Shown here piece after piece: positions 1 to 20,331 of a DNA stretch of 64,000 bases (the first letter of the stretch is position 1; each line of letters begins with the position of its first letter). This DNA is from Siphlonurus alternatus (Eukaryota; Arthropoda; Insecta; Ephemeroptera; Siphlonuridae), in contig OX463781.1 of the NCBI GenBank assembly GCA_949825025.1, forward strand, positions 35,357,537-35,421,536, read 5' to 3'. The notes under the pieces were generated by a model. The model did not search any database, had not been told where the DNA came from, and saw only the letters and a list, made by a program, of their open reading frames with translations. A program made the translations under genes and the position numbers.

Positions 1-365
1 GGAGACGTGGCGTGAGACTGTGACATAACGAAGTGGAAATTACAAATTGTGCAGATAAACTACCTTGTTCAACTGTTGAATAGTAAATTAAAATTTATGA
101 AAAGTAAATATAAATTCTACAACATTGCAGGTTTAGTGTATTGTACCATATTTTGTAATGCTAAACTAGTTTAAGATAAAGTTATATTAAAGTCTACTGA
201 TTACTTTATTATAGTAGAGTACAGTATGCATACTATTAATTACGTATTCTATTTATTAACTGTTATAATATTCATGATGCAACTAGTATTTTTATTGTAC
301 TGTATACCAGTATGCAGCGTAAAAAAAAAAAAAAAAAAAAAAAAAAATCAAATAAATAAATAAAA
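1..365 (-). other. Start of the XPC intron that leaves the window
   Basis: After the donor at 365-370 the minus strand is AT-rich and non-coding to the window edge. It includes a run of about 27 A/T bases at 321-347. I see no further XPC exon here. Confidence 0.6.
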
Positions 366-370
366 CTCAC

Positions 371-2638
371 ACTTAGTTCAGTGACACAATGGACCTTGCC
401 ATTGGGAACATCCACACAGATCCACTTCTCCTCCATCTCAACGAATACCTCTGCCCAAATGTCAACTCCGACCTTGGTTTTGCCTCCTTTCGGTTTTGGT
501 TGCGTTGGTTCTTCCTCGGATGACAGCACTCTACGGTCCTTGGACGTTCTCCCCGAGCTCTTGTGGACGGACACAACTTCTGGCTCAAAGTCACTGTCAT
601 CAGACATGGACTTTACTGAGGACTTCGACTGACGAGGACTTTTGAGGCGTGGGCTGGAGGTCTTTGACTTTTTGGACTTGGGCGTCTGACCTCTCTCTGC
701 CCGCTCATCCTCCTCATTGCTGGACTCGTCCTTGTACTTGCTGGGCTTGCGTCCGCGGAGAACTCTTGAAGCACGTGAACCTTCGTTACTTTGAGACGAC
801 TTGCTATCTCCTTTAGATTCAACTGCAACATCTTTCTTGCTGCCCTTCTTTTCTAAACCTTTGTCTTTCTGATTCTTTTCAGGTAATACCTTACTCTTTC
901 CTTTTATATTTTCTACAACCTTTTCAGGTGACTTTTTAGAATCATTTTCAGTTTTTGTTTGTTTGTGATTACATGCTTTTTCTGGCGTTTTGTTGGTGTC
1001 ACTTTTTGATTTTAAACGTTTATTATCAATACTTTTCTTATCAGGTGATGATTTTGTGCTAGTTGTAGAAGCTTGTTTGTCAGATTTCTTGCAATTCTTG
1101 ACCTTTGATATTTCTTGTGCCTTACTAGTAGAAGGTTGGGCATCATTTTTTGCCGTCAGACTGCAAAGTTCCTCAGAACTTGGTTTTAAAGGTAAAGGCT
1201 GCAAAGAGATAATCAGTCTTGTTTTGATTCCTAAGGAACGCATCATACAAATGAAAATAAGAACAAGAATTCTTTTGTTGTATGCCTTCTTGCTTTGAAA
1301 ACATTCTTCAAGAATATTAATCAAAGTCTTATCACTTGGCTCTGGTTCATTTAATACAGCAACATTTTTCTTGAACCACTGTGTGATCTTTTCCAAGTAA
1401 CCAAGGTCAACAAGCCGAGGAGGGTAACAGTGTTGAGACGGTATGAGCGAGAGAGCAAATCCCATCAGAGCTGGAGAATTCAAAATTGAGTTAACATGAA
1501 TTCCATGACCAAGCCAACACAGGAGACTAACTTTGTGCAGCAGAACTTGATTTTCTCTTTTGTTTTGATTTATGACTCTCTTGATGTGAGCTTCCATGTC
1601 AAATCCTTTCTTTTTCTTGCGTTTAACAATGTCGGGAAGCTGCACTGTTACTTCAACACCTTCTTTAGGAATGACTGTTTCTTTGTGGTGTTCAACTTCC
1701 TCCCAGTCAGAGCCCTCTTCAGATTCAGACTTAACTTTTGCAACACCAGATTTCTTTTTCAGAGTTTCAGTTTTTTTACCTTTTGAATCTTTTAATGCTC
1801 TTTTATTGTTTTCAGGTACATTTGGTTCTTTTTTAACCCCCTTTCTTAATTTTTTAATCATTGTTTTTATAGGTGAGTCCTCTTTTTCTTTTTTAGGAGA
1901 TTTTTCCACTCCATTACTTTGAGACTCTCCCAAAGCAAGAAGCTGAGACACATCAAGTTCTTTAGATTTTCCTGCTTTTTTATGCGTTTCATTTTTAGAC
2001 TTAGATTTGATTTTATCGGTGTGAGATTTTGTACTTGACTCATGGTTTTCTTCATCTTTTTGATCCTTTACAAGGCCTGGAAATAAAACATGAGTTGGTA
2101 TAAAAGTTGCAGCTGGTTCTTCATCTTCTAAATCAGATTGCTCTGAGTCACTGAGTCTTGTTACACCTGATAAAATATTCTTTTCTATAGCTTCAAAGTC
2201 TGTAGCTGGATCAGAACTAACTTTACTTGCTGCCGATTTTGACGTAGAAGGTTTTTCAAAATAAACAGAGCTACTTTCAGATGAATCACTCTCAGATTCT
2301 ACTTCAGGGTTTTTTGTTGTTTCTTTTTTGACTGGCGAGCTGCTGTTAGCTTCATCTTCTGAGCTACTACTGTCAGACAGGAAGCTGTTGATGTCTTCAA
2401 CCACCGCACCTGTCGTGTTGTCAAAACCTGACGCAACAGGTGGAACAATGAAGTCATCAGAGCTGCTTTCTTCTTCCGATGATTCACCAGACGTGTCAAC
2501 TTGTTGCTTGATAAGTTCTTGAGCTTTTGTACGACTGTTTCTTGTGGATCGTCTAATGATGACAGCTGATGTTGTTGAAGTCTTGATTTTCTTTGTCTCC
2601 GGTGCAGTGTCTGCTACAGTAGATTTTCTTTTCTTCAT
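371..2638 (-). CDS. XPC: XPC DNA-damage recognition protein, N-terminal coding exon (partial gene)
   Basis: This is the first 756 codons of an XPC/Rad4 homologue, the nuclear sensor that binds helix-distorting DNA lesions and starts global-genome nucleotide-excision repair. Residues 1-360 are acidic, Ser/Lys-rich and probably disordered. About 360-490 is the first half of the Rad4 transglutaminase-like fold (LLCWLGHGIHVNS, then LVFIFICMMRSLGIKTRLI-like text). A Lys/Ser-rich insert of about 230 residues follows, and the fold resumes at about 722 with GVDIWAEVFVEMEEKWICVD. The exon ends at 371 before a GTGAGT donor. I chose the ATG at 2638 over an in-frame ATG at 2665 because an acceptor (TTATGTTACAG, exon from 2646) lies between them, implying a 5' untranslated exon upstream. 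The three C-terminal beta-hairpin DNA-binding domains are missing and should lie left of the window. Family call is firm; the exact start is less so. Confidence 0.9.
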
Positions 2639-3165
2639 ATTAGTATCTGTAACATAATGATTCAATCAATGTAGTCCTATAGTAAAATATAGTGTTGTTA
2701 TAATAGCGTTACTAAAAACATTGTTAAAGGTGAAACATAAGAAATATGAGTGTAACATGCATACGTCAAATACATTGAGATCTTCATATTTATGTAGTTC
2801 CCATAAACAGTACCAGTACAGCTTTAGAAATTACCTTTCTCCTAATGAATTTTGATATTCAAATTATCATGAACCCTTTTAATTCTGTGCCTTTTTTTTT
2901 ATCTGAACTATAATTAATAGAGTAATAAGACAGTTACCCAATAATATGCCATATGTGGCAGTTGTCAGACTACTATGCATACAGTGTATGTATATTAGGT
3001 CTGTTCGTAAACTCTGCTCAGAGTCATACACCTTGCCTATACACCAGCTGAGGGTGCGGGGTAGACGGTGCAGTGCAAAGGACGTCACAGTTTTTGTTTG
3101 TAAAACCAAGAAGATCCTGTCTCCTTGATGTGTACAGTGCACACCCCAGTTTTGGATTTTAGTCC

Positions 3166-3492
3166 TGTTTTGGTTCCGACCTGCTTTTAGGCTCCATAGG
3201 CAAAAAAAGTAAAAAAAGACAGTTGTATCTGATTAACCAAACCCTCCCTTCCATGAAAATAACAACTGCAATACCTTGATTATTTTTTTACTGGTTCAAA
3301 AAAAATAAAAAACGAATAAAAACAGGGTTTTTAACAAATTGATCGTTTTTATTTTTTCTCAACTAGTAAAAAAAATATCACGGTATTGCAGTTGTTATTT
3401 TTATGAAAAGGCTGATTTGGTTAATGGGTAAAAATTTTATTTTTTTACTTTTTTTTTGGCTATAAGGAGTCCAAAAGCAGGCCTGCCAAAAC
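3166..3492. mobile_element. Fold-back element of about 327 bp
   Basis: Left arm GACCTGCTTTTAGGCTCC...AATAACAACTGCAATACC; the right arm is its complement (GGTATTGCAGTTGTTATT...AGTCCAAAAGCAGG). Further out, GTTCGTAAACTCTGCTCAGAG (about 3005) and CTCTGAGCAGGGTTTACGAAC (3664) are also complementary, so a larger element of about 690 bp may enclose it. Confidence 0.65.
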
Positions 3493-4591
3493 ATTCTTTT
3501 TTCATATTCCTCCACACAATTTTTTTTTTTTTACTCAAAGAGATGCTCTGATATGGAACTGAAATTATGATAAACTCAATTGCTACATTCCATTGAACAT
3601 GCTAATAATTTTTTCGAATTTTTATTAAGGGGGTTCCGTTACCGGGCTGCGTGGTGTACATACTCTGAGCAGGGTTTACGAACATTATACTATTATAATT
3701 ATGGACATAGTTTGTTACAGGCAAACCCCCTTCACAAAAGAGCTAGGTGCTTTGTCCTGATACCTTAATTACTTTGATTATAACATACACTCTGTATCAT
3801 ACTGTATATGTATGCCACAGTTACGGGTACTAGATTTTACCAGTGCCTTAGCTACATACATTTGGAGCAAGGCAAGTAAAGTGGGCAAATGAAGCAAAAT
3901 GCCTTTGAGTGTAGAGGTAGCATACATAAATATTATATGGTCTAACAAGGCATATATATGTGTGTATGCATATATGCACAGACAATTGTCTGTGGTACAG
4001 TATATGTATGCATACAGTTGACAGTTGTTGACAGTGTGTGCTCCCGTGTGCTCCAAGCTTTCCCACACAGATATAAAAGTTTTACTAAATTTTACGTTCT
4101 ATATGTAAGGGTTAATATTTTAATAGCTTACTTAATGCTTTTAGTCTCTTTTATAGCACAAACAAATAATCAGAAATGTAAAAAATTAGAAAATAAAGCA
4201 CATGTGATTACATAACCACAAACAGCGTTATGTTTTATGTTGTTATTGTAAATTTGACAACATTGCGGATTGCGCTACCTGCTTTTTGCTTGTTTTATAT
4301 TTAGCGGGGTCATTTTAAGTTCTGCTGTACCCTTTAATTTTTGGGAAAGCATGATAATTCCACATCAAGTATATATAATAGGGTCTCTGTGATCTGATAA
4401 TTCATGATAGTTGAATTAATTAATTGATATTCTGAGACTCTGAGACCATGCATGAACATATGTTATATGATGATAAAAACAAAAAGTAATAAATATAATA
4501 TATAAAATTATAATATATAATATCTGAAAAACTAAAAAAAAAATAACACAATAAAATTAATAATCAATTAATTAAATAAACCCACAAGATC

Positions 4592-4646
<55 letters not shown>

Positions 4647-4775
4647 CGATTGACTTTCATGAGTTTTCTTTTTCTTGCATATATACATATATGTGCATGA
4701 TGGCAAATGTCCAGCAAAAGATGAAGCATGGGAATTTTATACGATATTTTTTTGAAAATAAATTAACAAGTATAT

Positions 4776-4865
<90 letters not shown>

Positions 4866-4990
4866 ATAGCTTAAAATATACAATTACATGCATTACATAT
4901 AATTTATATATTATGCAATATTACATGTTATAATGTGATAATGTGATAATGTAATAAAAGGAATTAATTTGCATTATTTATTCCTATTAA

Positions 4991-5306
4991 ATGGAGTATC
5001 GACCTCAATTTTTTTTATTGCAGATATGGATAGAGGGTGAAAAGTTATGCTACCCTGATTTTTTTAAGATTTTTTAGAGCCCGGGAAGTATTTTTAAAAA
5101 ACCATTGAAAGTTATTTTTGTGACGAACACGCGGCGGCAAGTCCTATATTTTTCTTAAGGAGCGGCGTCTCGTGACAAAAAGAACTTTCAATAATTTTTT
5201 AAAAATGGTTCCCGGACTCTAAAAAATCTGAAAAAAATCAGGGTAGCACAAATTTGCACCCTCTATCCATTTCTGCAATAAAAAAAATTGAGGTCGGTAC
5301 TCCATT
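4991..5306. mobile_element. Fold-back element, family A copy 1 (inverted orientation)
   Basis: Near-perfect inverted repeat of about 316 bp, starting ATGGAGTATCGACCTCAA and ending in its complement. Copies at 53271-53592 and 61395-61720 share the arms. The asymmetric centre (CTTAAGGAGCGGCGTCTCGT) is the reverse complement of that in the other two copies, so this insertion faces the other way. No coding capacity; MITE-like. Confidence 0.75.
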
Positions 5307-5819
5307 TGTATTACCAATTAAGATTACCATTAAGTCTGATCGTTTCGATCGATCGTTTATCATTCGATCATTGCATGCATGATTAATATATGATTATTAT
5401 AAGTTATATATTATATAGTGTAATACTGTACTACACAGTTCCATATATGAAAATATTATATATATCTAATCAAATATTATGTATTATTTTTAAATAAAAG
5501 TCTGAAAAAAAATTAGCAATATATGTATAACTCATTAAGGTTGACTGCAAAATGTATTCAAATATATGTAATAAAAAAATTTCATGAAGGTTAATTGTCA
5601 AAAAAGAAAAAAAAAAATCAAAATCGACAAAGAAGACAAAGAAATACAAAAATAAGTCCGTGGGAATAAAATACACGCCGTCGTTTTACACGTCTTTTTA
5701 TTAGCTAGGCGTTCGTAAATACGCATCATATGAATCGATTGTACATTTTATATATACGCGAACAGAGACCTATACTGATTTGTTTTTACCGCATGCAGCA
5801 AATTACAAATTCTTAAAAT

Positions 5820-5874
5820 AATTTTAAATCAGGGTATGTATTCTATGTATACACACCCTGATTTTAAATATAAT
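5820..5874. repeat. Small hairpin
   Basis: ATTTTAAATCAGGGT and ACCCTGATTTTAAAT are complementary around a loop of about 20 bases. Just left of a very long (TA)n run. Confidence 0.5.
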
Positions 5875-5941
5875 GTAAATACTTAACTATTTTGTCGTAA
5901 TATGTACTTGCGGTTCGTATATGTCGTTAATCTCGCGGTTA

Positions 5942-6063
<122 letters not shown>

Positions 6064-6319
6064 GATATTTTAGAACTAGAAATAATGCACTTTTCATGAT
6101 TTTCATGCAAGCGTCCTACGCTTATTATCATGTGTTTAGTTAATGAACTAATATAATTGTTCAATTAATTTTGTAATATTTTAGAGAGTGAGGAGGGATG
6201 ATTGAGGGAGAGTTAATTTACGTTAAAGATATAATAAATCATAAAAATGTTATATAGAGTCACATCATGCAGTTGATTGAATGCAATAAGTATTATTTTT
6301 TGTTCCATGCAAAGAAAAA

Positions 6320-6963
6320 TAACATCACTCTTAATAAAATTTGGCTGAATTTTTGACATCTTATATTCAGTGGATTTTTCATGATTTTTCAGGTGTTTCG
6401 TTGCGTACTTTCAGTAGTCAGTAAAAGCTATATCCTGACAGTATAATATGCTGATTACTGAATAATGACTAATACGAAACAACTGAAAAATCATGATTTA
6501 AAGTAGAGATAACGTCGGTCAGCTGTTTTTTTTTTTAGCTCCATTTGATTAACATGTAAACCTTAGCAAATTCACAAAAATTCTGATTTTTTTTTAAAGG
6601 CAGATATTAGTGCCTAAATGCCATAGAAAAAGTTTCTAAACAATTTAACGAGCCGATTTTTTTAAATTAATTTTTTAGTTTGTCTCTCCATGGGAAAGCC
6701 CTATGCTGAAAATTAAATAAATTAATTAAAAAAAAATCGTCTCGTTAAATTGTTTTGAAATTTTTTCTATGGCTTTTAGGCACTAATATCTGCCTCTCGA
6801 AAAAATTTCAGAATTTTTGTGATTTTGCTAAGGTTTGCATGTTAATCAAATGGAGCTAAAAAAACAGCTGACCGACGTTATCTCTACCTTAAAAAGGCGG
6901 TTAAAATCCACTGAATATAAAATGTCAAAAATTCAGCCAAATTGTATTAATATGAGTGATAAC
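6320..6963. mobile_element. Long fold-back element interrupted by a second one
   Basis: Outer arms (ATCACTCTTAATAAAATTTGG...CAGTGGATTTT and complement) continue inward as AGAGATAACGTCGGTCAGCTG / CAGCTGACCGACGTTATCTC, to a centre near 6700. A separate hairpin at about 6379-6497 (TCATGATTTTTCAGGTGTTT / complement) splits the left arm only. The original element would be about 525 bp. Confidence 0.7.
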
Positions 6964-7041
6964 TTATGAATATAATATTTTTACATGATGACATATAAAA
7001 TAGGATATAATATTATGTTGTGCAAGAAAAAATAAAGGTCA

Positions 7042-7231
7042 TTGCATGGGGAGCGAAAAGGGAGGAGTATAAGGCTGAAGCCCCTGCAGCAGAGCATACA
7101 CGCATGCGTCGTGGTTGCTGAAACGCGTGCGGGAATCAATCCTGACGCGCGCGTGCGAGTCGCCCACGAGTGCAGCAGGAGCGACGCGAGGAGGCGCTCG
7201 CTCTGCAGCCACGTCCTGCCAGATTTTCCAG
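7042..7231 (+). promoter_or_regulatory. GC/CpG-rich island ending in a splice donor; candidate untranslated first exon of the TipE-family gene
   Basis: About 190 bases, much richer in GC and CpG than the flanks (runs such as GACGCGCGCGTGCGAGTC), end in ATTTTCCAG and GTAAGAAT, a near-consensus donor at 7232. The next plus-strand gene downstream begins with a 3' splice site at 11072, so this island fits as its promoter-proximal untranslated exon. That pairing is inference: no transcript is visible and I found no convincing TATA box or initiator. Short open frames cross the island but match nothing I know. Confidence 0.35.
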
Positions 7232-8102
7232 GTAAGAATGATCTGTATCTGCTGCTGGTCAGTCACAGCTGTCGAGAACATACTGCACTCTGTTTTTATT
7301 GTTTTTAAGGCTTCTGCGATTTCTATATTAATTTGGATCATATATATATTACAAAAAAATAAGTTTGAATCTTGTTTTGCAATATATATTATAAAATTAT
7401 GCAACTTCAAAATAACTTATATTTAATTTTATATAAACCTTTATATAATAATAATATTATTACTACTATTGATTATTCAACAAGTGTGTTACAAGAGTGT
7501 TCTAGATTTTAATCTATAGGAAATAAATAGCGTGCTTACAAAATAATTAGTTTAATAAATTTATCATGTAATGTTTCATGTTTGTTGATTGTATTAAGAT
7601 AATCATAATAATTAAATTTTTCACCTAATTGTTTACTTATTTTTATTTTATACTATATAAAAGGAATTAATGTAGATTAAAATTGCCCCATTGAATTAGA
7701 TCAAACTAGCAAATACCGAGTACATGTCCTATTTTTTTATTTCAGTGGATAGTAAAATGCAGAAAAGTACTTGATATACATTTCAGTATATTATTAATTA
7801 TTTTAATTCTGCTTAGCAACAGCTCTTAAAAATTTAATGAAAGCTATATATAGTGTGCTATATCCAAGTCAGCCATAAAAAATTAATTACATTTCTGCAA
7901 TATTAATGTAATATCCTTGATGAATAAAATATAATCTCATTAATATGGATATTACAAAACTAAGTTATAAGTTTTGAAATATTAACAATCTATGGATTTT
8001 AATAATTTTTAATTATTTATAATGTTATTTTAAATTCCATATACAATTTCATTTTAATTATTTAGTATTTCATTAAAAATCGTAATTTCTCTTTTTTTAT
8101 AT

Positions 8103-8139
<37 letters not shown>

Positions 8140-8277
8140 CATTAGTATAATTAAAATCTTAAAATAAAAGATGGTGAAAAACCTTTTAAAAGTATTGTAA
8201 ATTCATTGATTTCTTGTTGAAAGTTTACTTGACAAAATTGTTCGTCGATATATCGACGACTTATTCTGGTAAGTGAA

Positions 8278-8543
8278 TTATATACCATGCTGCTTGCTTA
8301 CTGCATATTGCATGACAGACAATCCCAAGAGAGCGCAAAGCTGTGGAGGGAAAAAACGAGGACTTTGGCCACCTGTATCCCAGCTATAGTGGGCACGCCT
8401 CTGTTTGTACCCCGGCGCCTGTAGTGGCGCCTCGCATCGATCCATCAGACAGCACGCGCTGTAGTCCCAACTCACGTCTTATATCCCACGAGACTTTCAG
8501 ACGACAGCAAAAAATACGAAGCACGGCTGACAGCTGTAATTAG
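8278..8543. other. GC-richer island between XPC and the TipE-family gene
   Basis: Contains GGCGCCTGTAGTGGCGCC and CAGCACGCGCTGTAG, and on the minus strand GATATAAGACG, which could act as a TATA box. Short open frames on both strands match nothing I know. May be a promoter or an untranslated exon of either neighbour. Just left is the perfect 16-bp palindrome CGTCGATATATCGACG (8243-8258), followed by GTAAGT at 8269. Confidence 0.3.
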
Positions 8544-9183
8544 CACGTTCTACAAGTTAAAAATGATTTTTATTTTAAAAAGTTCATAAACATTTAGAAC
8601 ACAACTCTGTTAAATAATAGATTTTTTTTTATACTTCATATAAACTAGAAATACAAATGAATATACAAAAGTTTAGTATTATATAATTTGTTACAACATG
8701 TATGACGTACATTTGCAACTGATTTAATTAATGTATGAGTATTGATTTTATAAGTTGTGCTACGTACTCATGCACTATAATATATCCATGTTCGGAACTT
8801 TTATCGAAATAAAAATAACTATGCTATCATTAGAAGTTTAAAATTAAAATATTTTTTTACTAGATTAAATATTGTTGCAGACGATGAAAATGAAATTTAT
8901 ACTATTAAGATAATTATTTTGTAATTATACGTTATATTGAAGTAATATTATTAAGTTCTCTACGATAGTAACGTCATCTGGAGAATGCAGCAAATTGCAT
9001 TTGCATCCTATTCATGCAATTAACTTAAAATATAAAAGTTTCATTTTACATGGTACAGTATTTTGAGACCCCATGAGAATGGATTTTGTCTAAACGTTTT
9101 CCTTCGTCACGCACTCACTCAGCTGTACTTCATGTTAAGATCTGGAACACATGAAACCTGACTATAAATTAATAGTAATGAAC

Positions 9184-9343
9184 AGGCGCGGATCCAGAAA
9201 AAAAAATCGGGAGGGGCTGCCTCCATAAGGCCAATGTTAAAAAAAAATTTGGAGTGGGGTAAATGCCTATATTGCCCATGTCAAATCCAAAATTTCGGGG
9301 GGGGGGGAGGGCTGCAGCCCCCCCAGCCCACCCCCTGGTAATG
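9184..9343. mobile_element. Degenerate element with GGATCCAG start and G/C-run end
   Basis: GGCGCGGATCCAG, GGGGCTGCCTCC, then GGGGGGGGGGAGGGCTGCAG and CCCCCCCAGCCCACC are typical of short repeats scattered in invertebrate genomes. Related motifs (GTGGCATAGCC at 17801; GGGCGTAGCCAG at 19437) appear nearby. Partial. Confidence 0.4.
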
Positions 9344-9463
9344 AAGCTCATTTTTTACTTGCGTTAAAGCAGCTAAGAAGCTTAACTAATTTATTTCACT
9401 TGCAATAAACATAATTATATATAATATATATATACATATTATATATGTATGGTACACTCTTTT

Positions 9464-9567
9464 CCTCTGAAAAATTCTCTTTTGCAGCCTTGTTAATCAT
9501 CATTGTGATACACTCACAGAGCATGGCGTTTAATAAGGCTGCAAAGGGAACGGAAATTTTCAGAGGC
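9464..9567. mobile_element. Fold-back element, family H copy 1
   Basis: Arms CCTCTGAAAAATTCTC...TTTGCAGCCTTGTTAA and complement. The centre holds CACAGAGCATGG. Related to 33382-33497. Confidence 0.6.
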
Positions 9568-9671
9568 AACGACTGTATATAGTGCATAATTTACTTCTTA
9601 AATTAACGCGTATTAAAATAAATAAAAGGGTTATGTAAATAATCAAATCAAATGTCTATTTAAAAAACAAT

Positions 9672-10010
9672 GGGGGGCATTCACAAAGCACTTTAACTCC
9701 AACTTTAGCCCCAAGTTTTATCCCTGGTACTAAACATGGTGCTAAACCAGGGGCTAACCATGTCTAGCTCCTAGTTTAGCACCATGTTTAGTACCAGAGA
9801 TAAAACTTGGAGCTAAAGTTGGGGTGAAGCCGGTATTACACGATACAATTTTTCTAACTATTGAATACAATTTATCCTTACAAGAAAATTTCATCTCCAT
9901 ACAAACAAATGGAGTTCAAAATTTCTTGTATTAAGGAAAAATTGTATTCAATAAGTTATAAAAATTGTATGGTGTAATACCGGCTTTAAACAGCTTTGTG
10001 AATGTCCCCG
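9672..10010. mobile_element. Nested pair of fold-back elements
   Basis: Outer element: GGGGCATTCACAAAGC to GCTTTGTGAATGTCCCC, about 179 bp without its insert. Its internal arms read AACTCCAACTTTAGCCCCAA / TTGGAGCTAAAGTTGGGG. A second hairpin, AAGCCGGTATTACAC to GTGTAATACCGGCTT (9827-9986), lies in the right arm. Confidence 0.75.
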
Positions 10011-10063
10011 AATAAGTATCACATGCAATAACAGAATATTTTGAATATTACAATATTAAAATT

Positions 10064-10172
10064 ACTACGTTTACATGACGGTGTTTAATGCGTATTCGTT
10101 GACGACGCCTCATAAGAATAACATTATCCGTCGTCAACGAATACGCATTAAACACCGTCATGTAAACGTAGT
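10064..10172. mobile_element. Short fold-back element, family D copy 1 (44-bp perfect arms)
   Basis: ACTACGTTTACATGACGGTG...TTGACGACG is repeated as an exact complement, with about 21 bases between (CCTCATAAGAATAACATTATC). A second copy lies at 55254-55360 in the opposite orientation. Confidence 0.75.
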
Positions 10173-11072
10173 GAATATTGTATATTACAGATTTTAATTA
10201 TATACTGCAACTTGCAATTGAATGATAAAGAGTTGTCACAGATATATATGTCAATCAAAGTCAAACTGAAAGTCATCCTGATATTACAATTGTGGTTATT
10301 AATCATGCCAATCAAATATTCATCCACCGCAATGGAGTTATAATTAGATTCTGTGTCACCTCATCAGTGGTTTTAATTAAGTTGCTTAGCTTTTGCTGTA
10401 ATAATACAGAAAATCAATTAAGTTGGATGAAAGAGTATATAGGGAGGAGATAATGAGATAATAATGAGTACGGTGGCAATATACCTTTCATGCATATATC
10501 TGATCTCAGATGTGGTGGGGGGAGGAGAGAGGGGGGGGGGGAATTTGGAGTATAGGATGTAAATCGCTCAAGATCCACCCCCTGAATTATTCAGTATTAT
10601 TTATCTCAACGCCTGTAAATTATGCAACTTAACCGTCTTATGTTTGCAACTGGTTGCATACCATCACTAAATTTTTAAGTTGGGGCTCCTTGAACTACTG
10701 TCATCTCTATAAAATGACCAATGTTACAATTAGTTGTTAAAATTAAAGCTGAAATTATTTTCTTCAATGCAATTATTAAAAAAAAAAAAAAATGTACAAC
10801 AAGTTAAAATTAAATAGCAATTTAGTTTTTAATTTAATTTTTTTTTTTTCAATGATAACTCACTACAACATTTTATGTCACTGGTATTGGAATCCAAACT
10901 TAACAACAGTAAGTCCTCTCTGTATTACTATACAATCATAAATTCGTGCGCATACAGGCGTCCATGTATATTATGATAGGACTTATAAATAGTTTTTTTT
11001 TTTACCTTTTTCTTTCCTTTGCTATTAACAAATTAAATAGATAATAATTTTGTCATCATATTTTTTTTACAG

Positions 11073-11106
11073 ATAACACCATAGTTCTTAGTACACGTGA
11101 ACTAGG
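11073..11106 (+). other. 5' UTR part of the first coding exon of the TipE-family gene
   Basis: ATTTTTTTTACAG ends at 11072, giving a clear polypyrimidine tract and 3' splice site 34 nt before the ATG. At least one untranslated exon must therefore lie upstream. Confidence 0.6.
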
Positions 11107-20250
<9,144 letters not shown>

Positions 20251-20325
20251 AATACTACAATAATTAGATTGTATCATTTTCTTGAAGATATCCTCTAGAA
20301 AAGGGGGGAGGGGATCATGAGATCA

Positions 20326-20331
20326 AATAAA
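20326..20331 (+). terminator. Candidate poly(A) signal of the TipE-family gene
   Basis: AATAAA lies 76 bases after the TAA stop, in an AT-rich stretch. It is the first canonical hexamer downstream. AATAAA is common by chance in this DNA, so support is modest. Confidence 0.4.

Noticed and set aside
2639..2665. Upstream in-frame ATG of XPC
   Set aside because: A splice acceptor lies between it and the next ATG, and its residues look like translated intron.
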